This document shows, in pieces, positions 27,474 through 36,325 of a stretch of 58,405 nt of DNA. Below the pieces are notes generated by a model. The model had not been told where the DNA came from. It did not search any database and worked only from the letters and a program-made list of their open reading frames with translations. The stretch is from Alphaproteobacteria bacterium (GTDB lineage: Bacteria; Pseudomonadota; Alphaproteobacteria; JAEULC01), in the NCBI GenBank assembly GCA_020846275.1, contig JADLEG010000088.1, positions 1 to 58,405 on the forward strand. Reading direction: 5' to 3'. Made by a program: the position numbers and the translations under genes. Within the stretch, counting starts at the first letter, position 1. Each line of letters opens with the position of its first letter.

Positions 27474-30400
27474 ATGATAAATTCCTATATTTTTAAGGAC
27501 CTTATGAAGACCCCGCAAACGCTTCATCTGCGCGGCGTTTGCCCCCAGTACGGCGTCTTCACGCTTAATTTCATGGACGAGAATGGGCGCCAGCCCCTGC
27601 ACTTGGCGTTCCGCGTCAGCGTCGGCCAGATCGCGCTCAACGACAATCTCGCGGGACAGTGGGGCGAGGAGGTGCTGATCGAGAACGTCGAGTTCCCGAT
27701 GGGCCTGCCGTTCGAGGTCGTGATCGAGCTTCTGGGCCGCAAGCGCCTGCGGGTGTCGATGGACGGCACGGTGCTGGGCGAATTCGTGTGGCGCCTGGAC
27801 ATCGCCGAGGCCGCGCGCCTGGACATGGTGGATGTCGAGTTCAGCCTGTTCCGCAACGACAAGGAATTCAAGACGCTGCCCGAGAACGTGACGGCGGCGG
27901 ACGATTCCGACTACATCGACGAGGACGAATACGTCGAGGAACCGGCGGGGATGCCGAGCGCCGAGGGCGCCGACCAGCTGACCCGCTACCTTCGCGACCT
28001 GCGCGCCGACCACCTGCAGGGCATCGAGCGTCTGGAAGCGCAGATCGGCGCAATCAGCGAAGAGTTGCGGGCGCTGCAGAAGGTGTCGGCGGGCATCGCG
28101 GCCAGCGTGCAGGCGCTGATCTCGCTCGACATGCGCACGGCGGAATCGGCGCAGCGCCCGATGGCGCTCGCGAAGCCGGGCCCGGCGAAGACGCCTGCGC
28201 CGAAGCGGCCGGACGTGCAGCTGCCGCCGCGCGGCCAGGTCGTCGAGGACCGCTTCGTCGACGGGTGGGGCGACTGGCGCCATCACCAGAAGGTGCGGCT
28301 GTCCGATTTGGGCCTGTTCGTCGTGCAGCAGGAACGCAGCACGCCCGGCCTCGAACGCAAGGCCATCGCGGTCGATCCCGGCTCGTTCTACGAATTCGCC
28401 GTCTCGGGCAATTTCAAGGTAGCGGAGCACAAGCTGTTCCTGGCGGCCTACGACCCGGACAACGACCTGCATCTGACGCCCGCGCGCTATGTCCAGCGCG
28501 AGTCGGGCACAGAGTCTCAGGTGTTCATGACGACCGGGCGCACAAAGCGCCTGATCCTGCGCGTGCTAGTCGACAATCCGAAGATCGGGGATGAGTGCCG
28601 CCTGGAACACGCAACCCTGACTCTGCTCGGACGGGCCGATCTCTATGTTCCCGCCAGAGTCGACAACGGCGAAACCATCGAGAAGATCTGCGCCTCGATG
28701 GCGTCGGTGGCCGGGCGCGACGGCATGGTTGTCGACGCGGTCCACAGCCTATACCCCTTCGTCGACAAGATCCGCGTGTACCTCAACAACTACGAATCGG
28801 TGCCTGAAGGGTTGAAACTTCCGCGCGTCGAGATCGTGCGGTCCCAGCAGCATGGGGACAACGGCGACGCGGGGAAGTTCTTCTGGGTCGAGGACAAGGA
28901 GTTCAACCTCAACCTAATCTGCGACGACGACATAATCTATCCGGCCGACTATGTCCCGGCCATGGTCGCTGGCCTGAAGCGCTACGGCAACAAGGCGATC
29001 GTCGGCCTTCATGGCATACTGCTGAAGCAGCCCACGCCAGCCTATTACAATGAGCAGTTCCGCCATGTGCGTCGCTTCGTGCACCACAACAACGTGGACT
29101 ATCAGGTCCATGTGCTCGGGACCGGCTGCATTCTCTACGATGCCCGGACCTTGAAGCTCGAACGGCGCATTTTCCAATACCGCAACATGGCCGATATCTG
29201 GGTCATGGAGCAGGCGCAGCAGCAGAACATCCCCGCGATTTGCATCGCGCGACCTCGCAACTGGCTGATCCAGAACAAGCTGCCAGGCGGCGTTGCGAAC
29301 ATCTACGACGCTTCGCACGGCAAGCAAGGCAATGTCTTCGATACCAGCGCGCTGCAGAGCCTGCGGGTCAAGGACAGTTGGCCGGTGACGTTGCAGCCGA
29401 CGTTCGACAACGGCGCCCGCCGGCCAAAAATCGTCATGTCGATCACGACATGGAATCGCGTCGACTATCTGAAGGAATGCATCGAGTCCTTCATGCGCAC
29501 CCGCTCGCCCAAGTACGACTGGGTGCTGGTCGTCGCGGACGACGGTTCGACCGACGGCACGCTTGCCTATCTGGACCAGCTTGTCCTGCCGCACGAGATC
29601 CACGTCATCCGCAACAAGGGCCGCTTTGCCTGCGGCCAGACCAACACGATCTTCGATCTGTGCCAGAAGATCGGCTTCGATTTCGCGTTCAAGATCGACG
29701 ACGACATCCTTTTCAAGAAGCGCGGCTGGGACACGCTGTACATCGACGCCGCGGCCGCAAGCGGCTATGGCCACCTGTGCCATCGCAACTGGCCGCATTT
29801 CACCGGGCTGAAACGGCGCAACAACCCGTCCTACTCGCCGCCGGCTCCCCATATCGATGCCTCCGGCAAGTGCGAGACGATCGTGGGCGTGTGGGAATGC
29901 GACGGTTGCCTGTTCACCTTCACGCCCGAGATGATCGAAAAGGTCGGCTACTGCGACGAGGCCAACTTTCCGATCCGCGGCCAGTGGCACATCGACTATT
30001 CGATCCGCGCCTGTCGCGCTGGGTTCAACGACCCGAAGCATTTCTACGATGCGCGAGACAGCAATGCGTATATCGAGTTGCAGGCGAACAAGCCGACGTA
30101 TCGCTGCTCGCTGCCCTGGGGCGACGCGTACAAGAAGACCAAGGAGCCGGCGGAACTCGAGCGCCGCGAGCGGGTGATGCGCGACGAGCGGCGGATCTAC
30201 GTGGCGCCCTTGCATGCGCCGGCGCCTCTTCGGCGCGCGACCAAGGCGGCGCAGTTCTTCGACAAGGTCTACGTGCTCAACCTCGACCGCCGGCCGGACC
30301 GGCTGGCGTCGATCGATGCCCAGATGCGGCGGCTGGGAATTCCCTACGAGCGCTTTGCTGCGATCGACGGGAACCTGAAGCCGCATATCGACGGGTTCAA

Positions 30401-31145
30401 CGCGTACCAGCGCCTGCCCCTGGTGGCCTGCCCGGAGGGCGTGCGCAAGCTGACGCGTTCCAAGGACTTCTACCAGAACTACGACAGCCACGTGGCGCGC
30501 ATCGCCTACATGGAAGGCCAGTTGAAGGCGAAGGCGATCCGCACGCCGGGTGCCTGGGGCTACCTCAAGAGCTACATTGCAATCCTGGAGAAGGCGCTGG
30601 CCGCGGGACACGAGTCCTTCCTGATCCTCGACGACGATGCCGTGTTCCACCGCGACTTTGACGCCGTGTTCGCGGCGGCGGCCACGGAGCTGCCCGAGGA
30701 TTGGGCGATCTTCCAGCTTGGGGCCCTTCAGTATGACTGGGGCGACCAGTGGATCTCCAAGTATTCCGAGCACCTCTACATGTGCAACGGGTCCAGCGTC
30801 GGTTCGCATGCTACCGGCATCCGTCGCAGCGTGGCGCCGGCCCTGCTGCACGAGGCGCAGCGCTTCGACCTGCCGCTCGACGTCGGCGCGCTCTGCCGGG
30901 TAAAGCGGAGCCACGCCGACAAGTCCTTCACCGTCCTGCCGAACCTGATCATCCAGGACACCAGCGAGAGCGATATCGCCTCTTCCGACGTGCAGCAGGG
31001 CGAGGGGCAGAAGCGCACGAACGTCTATCGCTGGAAGCTCGAGGACTATCCGGGCGCAATTCCGGAACGCGAGCCGACCAGGCGCGTTACGCGTCGCGTA
31101 ACATCGCGGGCCGCGTCGTCCGCGCCTGTGGCCGGAACGGGCTGA
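27474..31145 (+). CDS. Galectin-like domain fused to three glycosyltransferase modules
   Basis: 1223-residue cytoplasmic protein, no signal peptide or obvious membrane helix. Residues about 16-126 fit a galectin fold: His43 and Arg47 (HLAFR), Asn56, Trp63 and Glu66 (NDNLAGQWGEE) match the galectin sugar-site order; the usual second Asn is Ala45. An acidic linker (129-150) and coiled coil (about 167-215) follow, then a Pro-rich stretch and a beta-rich segment (255-390). Module 1 (about 395-640) has CDDDIIYP near 483; module 2 (about 650-910) is GT2-like with VVADDGSTDGTLAYL and FKIDDDILF near 739; module 3 (about 930-1160) is GT25-like with VYVLNLDRRPDR and LILDDDAVFHRDF near 1051. GGAGGGCGG precedes the ATG. 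Likely assembles a surface glycan; sugars unknown. Confidence 0.83.
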   Translation: MINSYIFKDLMKTPQTLHLRGVCPQYGVFTLNFMDENGRQPLHLAFRVSVGQIALNDNLAGQWGEEVLIENVEFPMGLPFEVVIELLGRKRLRVSMDGTVLGEFVWRLDIAEAARLDMVDVEFSLFRNDKEFKTLPENVTAADDSDYIDEDEYVEEPAGMPSAEGADQLTRYLRDLRADHLQGIERLEAQIGAISEELRALQKVSAGIAASVQALISLDMRTAESAQRPMALAKPGPAKTPAPKRPDVQLPPRGQVVEDRFVDGWGDWRHHQKVRLSDLGLFVVQQERSTPGLERKAIAVDPGSFYEFAVSGNFKVAEHKLFLAAYDPDNDLHLTPARYVQRESGTESQVFMTTGRTKRLILRVLVDNPKIGDECRLEHATLTLLGRADLYVPARVDNGETIEKICASMASVAGRDGMVVDAVHSLYPFVDKIRVYLNNYESVPEGLKLPRVEIVRSQQHGDNGDAGKFFWVEDKEFNLNLICDDDIIYPADYVPAMVAGLKRYGNKAIVGLHGILLKQPTPAYYNEQFRHVRRFVHHNNVDYQVHVLGTGCILYDARTLKLERRIFQYRNMADIWVMEQAQQQNIPAICIARPRNWLIQNKLPGGVANIYDASHGKQGNVFDTSALQSLRVKDSWPVTLQPTFDNGARRPKIVMSITTWNRVDYLKECIESFMRTRSPKYDWVLVVADDGSTDGTLAYLDQLVLPHEIHVIRNKGRFACGQTNTIFDLCQKIGFDFAFKIDDDILFKKRGWDTLYIDAAAASGYGHLCHRNWPHFTGLKRRNNPSYSPPAPHIDASGKCETIVGVWECDGCLFTFTPEMIEKVGYCDEANFPIRGQWHIDYSIRACRAGFNDPKHFYDARDSNAYIELQANKPTYRCSLPWGDAYKKTKEPAELERRERVMRDERRIYVAPLHAPAPLRRATKAAQFFDKVYVLNLDRRPDRLASIDAQMRRLGIPYERFAAIDGNLKPHIDGFNAYQRLPLVACPEGVRKLTRSKDFYQNYDSHVARIAYMEGQLKAKAIRTPGAWGYLKSYIAILEKALAAGHESFLILDDDAVFHRDFDAVFAAAATELPEDWAIFQLGALQYDWGDQWISKYSEHLYMCNGSSVGSHATGIRRSVAPALLHEAQRFDLPLDVGALCRVKRSHADKSFTVLPNLIIQDTSESDIASSDVQQGEGQKRTNVYRWKLEDYPGAIPEREPTRRVTRRVTSRAASSAPVAGTG

Positions 31146-31215
31146 CCTGGGTAGCCGGGGTTGTGGTCCGGCGACGTCCTAGCGCGCTTGAGCCGATGCG
31201 GGAAGGGAGGCCGAC

Positions 31216-32073
31216 ATGATCCCCCGCATTCTGCACTATGTCTGGGTCGGCGGCCGGCCCTTGCCGGAGAAGACGCGGATCAACATCGAGACCTGGTCGC
31301 GGTTCTGTCCGGATTTCGAGATCAAGTCCTGGACCGACGACAACGTCTCGTTCGCGCACCCCTACCTGGCGCGCTGCCGCGCGCTGGGCAACTGGGCCAA
31401 TGCGTCGAATTACCTGCGCCTGGTGAAGCTGCTGGCGCACGGCGGGGTCTACCTCGACACCGACATCATGCTGCGCCGCCCGTTGACGCCGATGCTGCGC
31501 GATCGGTGCTTCCTGGGCTTCCAGGTCGAGGTGCAGGAAAACGACTGGGTCAACAACGCCGTGTTCGGCGCCGAGCCCGGCCACTGGTTCGTCGAGCTGT
31601 GCCGGCAACGGCTGCTGGAAGCCCACGATGGATCGGAGCCGGCGAATTTCTCCTCGCCCCGATTGGTCACGCGGCTGTTGATAGAGCGAGGCTTGACGGC
31701 GTACCGCGCCGGGGGGGTAACGGTTGGCGATGTCCACGTCTACCCGCGGCCCGTGTTCTATCCCTATTCCTGGCGCGAGGAGTTCACGCTGGCGGCCATC
31801 AAGCCGGAGACGACCACGGTGCATTTCTGGGAGAAGTCCTGGCACACCGAGCCGGGGGCGTCGCCGGAGTCCGCGCCACGCACGGCGCTGGAACGGCTGG
31901 AGCTGAAACATCATCGGCTGATCCGCGATGCCGTGCTGGCGGTCAAGCCGCTGCGCGAGCGCGGCGGGCGGCTGCGCGGCCTGGTCGACCGGCTGCATCG
32001 TCTGGTGTCGCCCGGCGCGCGGGCTGTCGGGCGGTTTGGCTTGGTGGTGGCGGCACTGTGGATGGCGCGCTGA
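31216..32073 (+). CDS. GT32-like glycosyltransferase (DXD sugar-binding)
   Basis: 285 residues. MIPRILHYVWVGGRPLPEK and the block NWANASNYLRLVKLLAHGG then VYLDTDIMLRRPL are diagnostic of the Gly_transf_sug/GT32 fold, with DTD as the metal/nucleotide-sugar DXD. The typical closing TTVHFWEKSWH is present. Probably cytoplasmic, adding a hexose to a polysaccharide or lipid acceptor. It lies 70 bp after the three-module enzyme and 16 bp before the next glycosyltransferase. Confidence 0.9.
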   Translation: MIPRILHYVWVGGRPLPEKTRINIETWSRFCPDFEIKSWTDDNVSFAHPYLARCRALGNWANASNYLRLVKLLAHGGVYLDTDIMLRRPLTPMLRDRCFLGFQVEVQENDWVNNAVFGAEPGHWFVELCRQRLLEAHDGSEPANFSSPRLVTRLLIERGLTAYRAGGVTVGDVHVYPRPVFYPYSWREEFTLAAIKPETTTVHFWEKSWHTEPGASPESAPRTALERLELKHHRLIRDAVLAVKPLRERGGRLRGLVDRLHRLVSPGARAVGRFGLVVAALWMAR

Positions 32074-32089
32074 CCGTGCTGGAACGGCG

Positions 32090-32938
32090 ATGACGGGCCG
32101 GGCGGCTGCGCCGTTCGCGGTCGGCGACCGGATGGTGATCCTGGCGGTCACCACCTACAACCGGCGCGACTACCTGCGGGAATGCCTGGACTCGTGGGCC
32201 GCGACGCGCAATCCCGGCTATCGCTGGCTGGTGGTGATCGCCGACGACGGCTCGACGGACGGTACGCTGGACTATGTCGAGAACCCAGGCCTGCCGGCGG
32301 ACTGCCACGTCATTCGCAATTTGCGCCGCGGCGCCGGCGGCCAGACGAACACGATCTTCGCGCTGTGCCGCCGCCTGGACTACGCCATCGGCTTCAAGAT
32401 CGACGACGACCTGGTGTTCCGCCAGCGCGGCTGGGACGATCTCTACATCGAGGCGGTGCGCAGGAGCGGCTACGAGCATCTCTGCCACCTGAACCTGCGC
32501 CTGTTCAACGCCGAGCGCCGGCCGGCGAAGCCGCTGGTGGCGAACCAGCCGCTGGCCGTCGATCCCTCGGACGCCTGCGCCGCCTATACCGACGTCTACA
32601 ACTGCATGGGGTGCCTGTTCACCTTCACGCCACGGCTCCTGAAGACCGTCGGCGATATCGACGAGTCGAATTTCCCCATCCGCGGCGACTGGCATATCGA
32701 CTATTCCGCGCGCGCCGCCCGCGCCGGCTTCAACCGAGCCGACACGTTCTTCGACGCAAAAGGCAGCGGACGGTTCATCGAAATCCAGAACAACCTGAAG
32801 AGCGTCTACCAGCACACCATCGCCCCGCACAGCGCCGCGATGCGCGCGGTTTCCGCCCCGGCCGAGCTGGAGCGCCGTCGCCGGATCGTGCGCGACGAAA
32901 GCCGCGTCTTCGTGCAGATGGCAAAAAAAGCGGGCTGA
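32090..32938 (+). CDS. GT2-like glycosyltransferase, paralogue of the middle module of the 27474 gene
   Basis: 282 residues, GT-A fold: MVILAVTTYNRRDYLRECLD, IADDGSTDGTLDYV, GGQTNTIFALCRRLD, FKIDDDLVFRQRGWDDLYI, GCLFTFTPRLLKTVGDIDES and NFPIRGDWHIDYSARAARAGF. Nearly every one of these blocks recurs in residues 650-910 of the preceding large protein, indicating duplication. The ATG at 32090 is preferred since it gives a short N-terminus before the first beta strand; an upstream in-frame start lies inside the GT32 gene. Confidence 0.9.
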   Translation: MTGRAAAPFAVGDRMVILAVTTYNRRDYLRECLDSWAATRNPGYRWLVVIADDGSTDGTLDYVENPGLPADCHVIRNLRRGAGGQTNTIFALCRRLDYAIGFKIDDDLVFRQRGWDDLYIEAVRRSGYEHLCHLNLRLFNAERRPAKPLVANQPLAVDPSDACAAYTDVYNCMGCLFTFTPRLLKTVGDIDESNFPIRGDWHIDYSARAARAGFNRADTFFDAKGSGRFIEIQNNLKSVYQHTIAPHSAAMRAVSAPAELERRRRIVRDESRVFVQMAKKAG

Positions 32939-32972
32939 GGCCTTTGCCTGCGCCAACGGGCCGGTCTGCCCC

Positions 32973-32978
32973 TATAAT
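32973..32978 (+). promoter_or_regulatory. Perfect -10 hexamer TATAAT before the 138-residue gene
   Basis: TATAAT lies 33 bp upstream of the ATG at 33011, right after the glycosyltransferase stop. No good -35 is found at 16-18 bp spacing (TTGCCT is 23 bp away), so the promoter call is uncertain. Confidence 0.4.
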
Positions 32979-33010
32979 GCCGGCAGCGAAGCCGGGGAGG
33001 GGACGAGGCG

Positions 33011-33427
33011 ATGCCGGTGATCTACGTGGCCAGGAGCCAGGCGCTGCAGAAATGGGGCGCCGAGGTGGGGCTCAGCAAGCATGTCTACAAGGTTGGGATC
33101 GGCGAGGGGAAGGCGGCCGAGATCGAGGCGCAAATGAACGGCGAAAGCCTGGCCGGCCAGACCGACTGGAAGCTGGTGAAGCTCCAGAAGCTCGACCAGG
33201 CGGTCGAGGAGGATCAGGCGATCGCGCGCCTGGCCGGACGCGAAAAACCGGTCGATCCCAATTTCTACCCCAAGCTGCGCGGCGCGCGCGGCATCTTCAA
33301 GGTCAAGCTCGAGAACGTCGGCAACGCAATGCTGGTGCAGCAGGCGCTGGGCACCGGCGAGATGAAGATCGAAAAGGTCAAGCCGGCGGATGTCGCCGCC
33401 TATCTGATCCGGAACGCGATCGAGTAG
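33011..33427 (+). CDS. Conserved-looking small protein of unknown function
   Basis: 138 residues, charged, no signal peptide or membrane helix. It starts MPVIYVARSQALQKWGAEVG and continues VYKVGIGEGKAAEIEAQMNG. The VIYVAR...YKVGI pair faintly resembles the GIY-YIG/T5orf172 nuclease core, but no catalytic Arg/Glu arrangement could be confirmed. A good ribosome site (GGGGAGGGGACGAGG) and coding-like composition support a real gene. It has its own candidate -10 and a strong hairpin after it, suggesting a monocistronic unit. Function not recognised. Confidence 0.7.
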   Translation: MPVIYVARSQALQKWGAEVGLSKHVYKVGIGEGKAAEIEAQMNGESLAGQTDWKLVKLQKLDQAVEEDQAIARLAGREKPVDPNFYPKLRGARGIFKVKLENVGNAMLVQQALGTGEMKIEKVKPADVAAYLIRNAIE

Positions 33428-33455
33428 ATTCACCGCGCGTGAATTCCTTAGTTCG

Positions 33456-33484
33456 GTCCCCCCTCCCCTCGCGGGAGGGGGGAC
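33456..33484. terminator. Strong GC hairpin between convergent genes
   Basis: Perfect 12-bp arms GTCCCCCCTCCC and GGGAGGGGGGAC around the loop CTCGC. It sits between the stop of the 138-residue gene and the stop of the minus-strand DppF-like gene. No T tract follows on either strand, so it may block transcription or protect 3' ends rather than be a canonical intrinsic terminator. Confidence 0.5.
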
Positions 33485-33505
33485 AACAAGATTGGCGCGG
33501 CACGC

Positions 33506-34474
33506 TCACCCCGGAAAGTGGCAGGCCGCCTGCTGGCCGCCGGCGGCGCTAAGGGCGGGCTCTTCCTCGGCGCAGATCGCCTGGGCCTTCGGGCACCGCG
33601 TGCGGAAGCGGCAGCCCGAGAGCAGGTTGCCGGGGTCGGGCGGCTCGCCTTCCAGCCAGAAATCCTGCGTCACGCGCGCGCCGCCGATCCGGGGGATCGC
33701 GGCCAGCAGCGAGCGCGTGTAGGGGTGCTGCGGGCGGTCGAAGATCGCCTCGACCGGCCCCAGCTCGACGATGCGTCCGAGATACATGACGGCCACCCGC
33801 CGGCACATCATCCGCACGACGGCCAGGTCGTGGCTGATGAAGATGTAGGTCAGGTTGAACAGGCGCTGCAGCTCGCCGAACAGGTTGAGCACGGTCGCCT
33901 GCACCGAGACGTCGAGGCCCGAGGTCGGCTCGTCCAGGATCACGACCTTGGGCTGAAGGGTCAGGATGCGCGCCAGGCCGACGCGGCGCTGCTGCCCGCC
34001 GCTGATCTCGTGCGGGTAGAGGTCGAGATGGGTTGCCGGCAGCCCCACCGCCGCCAGGATGTCGCGCACCCGCTTGTCGCGCGCGGCCTGGTCGAGATCG
34101 GTATGGATGATCAGCGGCTCATGCAGGGACGAGCCGATCTTCCAGCGCGGGTCGAGCGAGGTGCCCGGGTCCTGGTAGGCGTATTGAAGGTGCCGGCGCA
34201 GCTTGCGGTTCTTGCGCGGGGCGACGCCGGCGATCTCCGCGCCCTCGAACCGGATGCTGCCGGCGTCGGGCTGGTGGATGCCCATCAGCGTCTTGCCCAG
34301 GGTGGACTTGCCGCAGCCGCTTTCACCGACCAGGCCCAGAATCTCGCCCGGCATCAGGTCGAACGACACGTCGTCCAGCGCCTTGATCCATCCCCGCCGC
34401 CGGTTGAACGGGCCGCGGATCGGGAAGTAGCGGCGCAGGCCGTGGACGCTGAGGATCGGGTCCATCGCGCTCAC
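33506..34474 (-). CDS. Peptide ABC importer ATPase (DppF-like), importer 4
   Basis: 322 residues: Walker A GESGCGKST, Q-loop AYQDPGTSLDPRWKI, signature ISGGQQRRV, Walker B VVILDEPTSGLD, switch FISHDLAVV, C-terminal Cys segment SGCRFRTRCPKAQAIC. The GTG at 34474 overlaps the stop of the upstream DppD-like gene (GTGA); ATG at 34465 is possible. It is the last gene of the IclR-HyuAB-Dpp operon. Confidence 0.9.
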   Translation of the reverse strand: MSAMDPILSVHGLRRYFPIRGPFNRRRGWIKALDDVSFDLMPGEILGLVGESGCGKSTLGKTLMGIHQPDAGSIRFEGAEIAGVAPRKNRKLRRHLQYAYQDPGTSLDPRWKIGSSLHEPLIIHTDLDQAARDKRVRDILAAVGLPATHLDLYPHEISGGQQRRVGLARILTLQPKVVILDEPTSGLDVSVQATVLNLFGELQRLFNLTYIFISHDLAVVRMMCRRVAVMYLGRIVELGPVEAIFDRPQHPYTRSLLAAIPRIGGARVTQDFWLEGEPPDPGNLLSGCRFRTRCPKAQAICAEEEPALSAAGGQQAACHFPG

Positions 34475-35466
34475 GCCTGCGGGTGGTAGCAGCGCACGGC
34501 GTGGCCTTGGCCGGGCAGGGTGACGGGCGGGCGGGACCGGCTGCAGGCCGGCTCGGCGCGCTCGCAGCGGGGATGGAACCGGCAGCCGGCGGGCGGCGCC
34601 AGCAGGTTCGGCACCTCGCCCGGGATGCCCAGCACCTTGCCGTCGGCGCGCGGCAGGCTTGCCAGCAGACGCGCGGTGTAGGGATGCGCCGGGTGGCGGA
34701 AGAAGGCGTCGGTCGGCGCGGCCTCGACCTCCTGCCCGGCATACATCACGGTGATGGCATCGCAGATTTCGTAGGCCGTGCCCAGGTCATGGGTGGTCAG
34801 CAACACGGCCACGCCGCGCTCGGTCGCCAGCCGGCGCAGCAGCTTCAGGATCTGCGCCTGGATGGTGACGTCGAGCGCGGTGGTAGGCTCGTCGGCGATC
34901 ACCAGCCGGGGCTCGGGCAGCAGCGCCATCGCGATCATCAGGCGCTGGCGCTGGCCGCCCGAAACCTCGTGTGGATATTTCGCCAGCACCTGCCTGGGCT
35001 GCGGAAGCTGCACGGCATCGAGCATCGCCAGCACGGCGTCGCGATCGGCCGCCCGGCGGGCGCGCGTGTTGTGGCCGCCGTCCTGCGCGCGGCGCGGCGA
35101 CTTCCAGCGCATGATCTCCATCATCTGCGTGCCGATCGGGAAGACCGGGTTGAACGACGTGAAAGGGTCCTGCGGGATGAAGGTGATCGCCTTGCCGCGA
35201 ACCTGGTCGTTCAATGTCGTGTCGTCGGCGGACAGCAGGTCGCTCCGCTCGAAGCGGATGCGCCCTCGCTCGATCAGGGCGGCGTGGCGCGGCAGGATGC
35301 CGAGGACGGTGCGGGCCAGCGTGGTCTTGCCGCAGCCGCTTTCGCCGACAAGGCCCATGATCTGCCCCGGCTGGATCGCCAGGTTGACCCCGTCGAGCAC
35401 GCGGGCGAGGCCCGCATCCGTGCGGAAGCCGAGCGACAGGTCTTCGACCGCAAGCAGTTCAGGCAT
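34471..35466 (-). CDS. Peptide ABC importer ATPase (DppD-like), importer 4
   Basis: 331 residues: Walker A GESGCGKTT, Q-loop IPQDPFTSFNPVFPI, signature VSGGQRQRL, Walker B LVIADEPTTALD, switch TTHDLGTA, Cys segment GCRFHPRCERAEPAC. There is a short insertion (SPRRAQDGGHNTRARRA) after the Q-loop. Overlaps the permease gene by 8 bases. Confidence 0.9.
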   Translation of the reverse strand: MPELLAVEDLSLGFRTDAGLARVLDGVNLAIQPGQIMGLVGESGCGKTTLARTVLGILPRHAALIERGRIRFERSDLLSADDTTLNDQVRGKAITFIPQDPFTSFNPVFPIGTQMMEIMRWKSPRRAQDGGHNTRARRAADRDAVLAMLDAVQLPQPRQVLAKYPHEVSGGQRQRLMIAMALLPEPRLVIADEPTTALDVTIQAQILKLLRRLATERGVAVLLTTHDLGTAYEICDAITVMYAGQEVEAAPTDAFFRHPAHPYTARLLASLPRADGKVLGIPGEVPNLLAPPAGCRFHPRCERAEPACSRSRPPVTLPGQGHAVRCYHPQA

Positions 35467-36325
35467 GGCGACCCACCGCCCGGCGGATACGCGGGTCCAG
35501 GATGTCGCGCAGCCCGTCGCCCAGCAGATTGAAGCCCATCACCACCATGAAGATGGCGATGCCCGGCGCGGTCGCGTACCACCACGCCTCGGGCAGGAAT
35601 TCGCGCGACTCGGCGATCATCCGGCCCCATTCCGGCGCGGGCGGCGGGGCACCAAGCCCCAGGAACCCCAGCGCGGCCGCCGTCAGGATCGTCGCGCCCA
35701 TGCCGATCGACGTGCGCACGATGATGGCGGACGCGATGTTCGGCAGGATGTGCATGGCCATGACGCGCAGCGAGGATGCGCCGAGCGCGATCGCGGACTC
35801 GACGAACACCTCGTTCTTGATCGAGCGGGTTTCGGCATAGACCAGCCGCGCCCAGAACGGCCAATAGGTGATGCTGAGCGCCAGGATCACGTTCTCGATC
35901 GACGGGCCCAGGGTCTGGGCGATCGCGATGGCCAGCACGATCTGCGGCACCGCCAGGAAGATGTCGGAGACGCGCATCAGAAGGTCGCTCGGCCAGCCGC
36001 CGTAGTAGCCGGCGACAAGCCCGACCGGCACGCCCAGCAGCACCGCGCTGCCGACGGCGATCAGCGCGATCGAGATGGTGATGCGCGCGCCGAACAGGAT
36101 GCGGCTCAAGAGGTCGCTGCCCATCCGGTCCGTACCCAGCCAGTTGACGCCATCGGGCGGGCGCAGCCGGTTGGCGGTGTGGAATTCCGCCACGTCGGCC
36201 GGGAAGGGCGACAGGAGGGGGGCGAACACGGCGGCCAGGACGAGAAGCAGGATCAGGCTCGCGCCCATCAGCGCGGCGCGGTCGCCGAGAAAGCGGGCGG
36301 CCGTGCGGCGCCACGAGCCGGTCAT
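35459..36325 (-). CDS. Peptide ABC importer permease (DppC-like), importer 4
   Basis: 288 residues: WLGTDRMGSDLLSRILFGAR, EAA loop ESAIALGASSLRVMAMHILPN, C-terminal NLLGDGLRDILDPR. The ATG at 36325 (MTGSWRRTAARFLGD) gives the usual N-terminus and an ATGA overlap with the DppB-like gene; the longer in-frame start inside DppB is rejected. Confidence 0.9.
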   Translation of the reverse strand: MTGSWRRTAARFLGDRAALMGASLILLLVLAAVFAPLLSPFPADVAEFHTANRLRPPDGVNWLGTDRMGSDLLSRILFGARITISIALIAVGSAVLLGVPVGLVAGYYGGWPSDLLMRVSDIFLAVPQIVLAIAIAQTLGPSIENVILALSITYWPFWARLVYAETRSIKNEVFVESAIALGASSLRVMAMHILPNIASAIIVRTSIGMGATILTAAALGFLGLGAPPPAPEWGRMIAESREFLPEAWWYATAPGIAIFMVVMGFNLLGDGLRDILDPRIRRAVGRHA

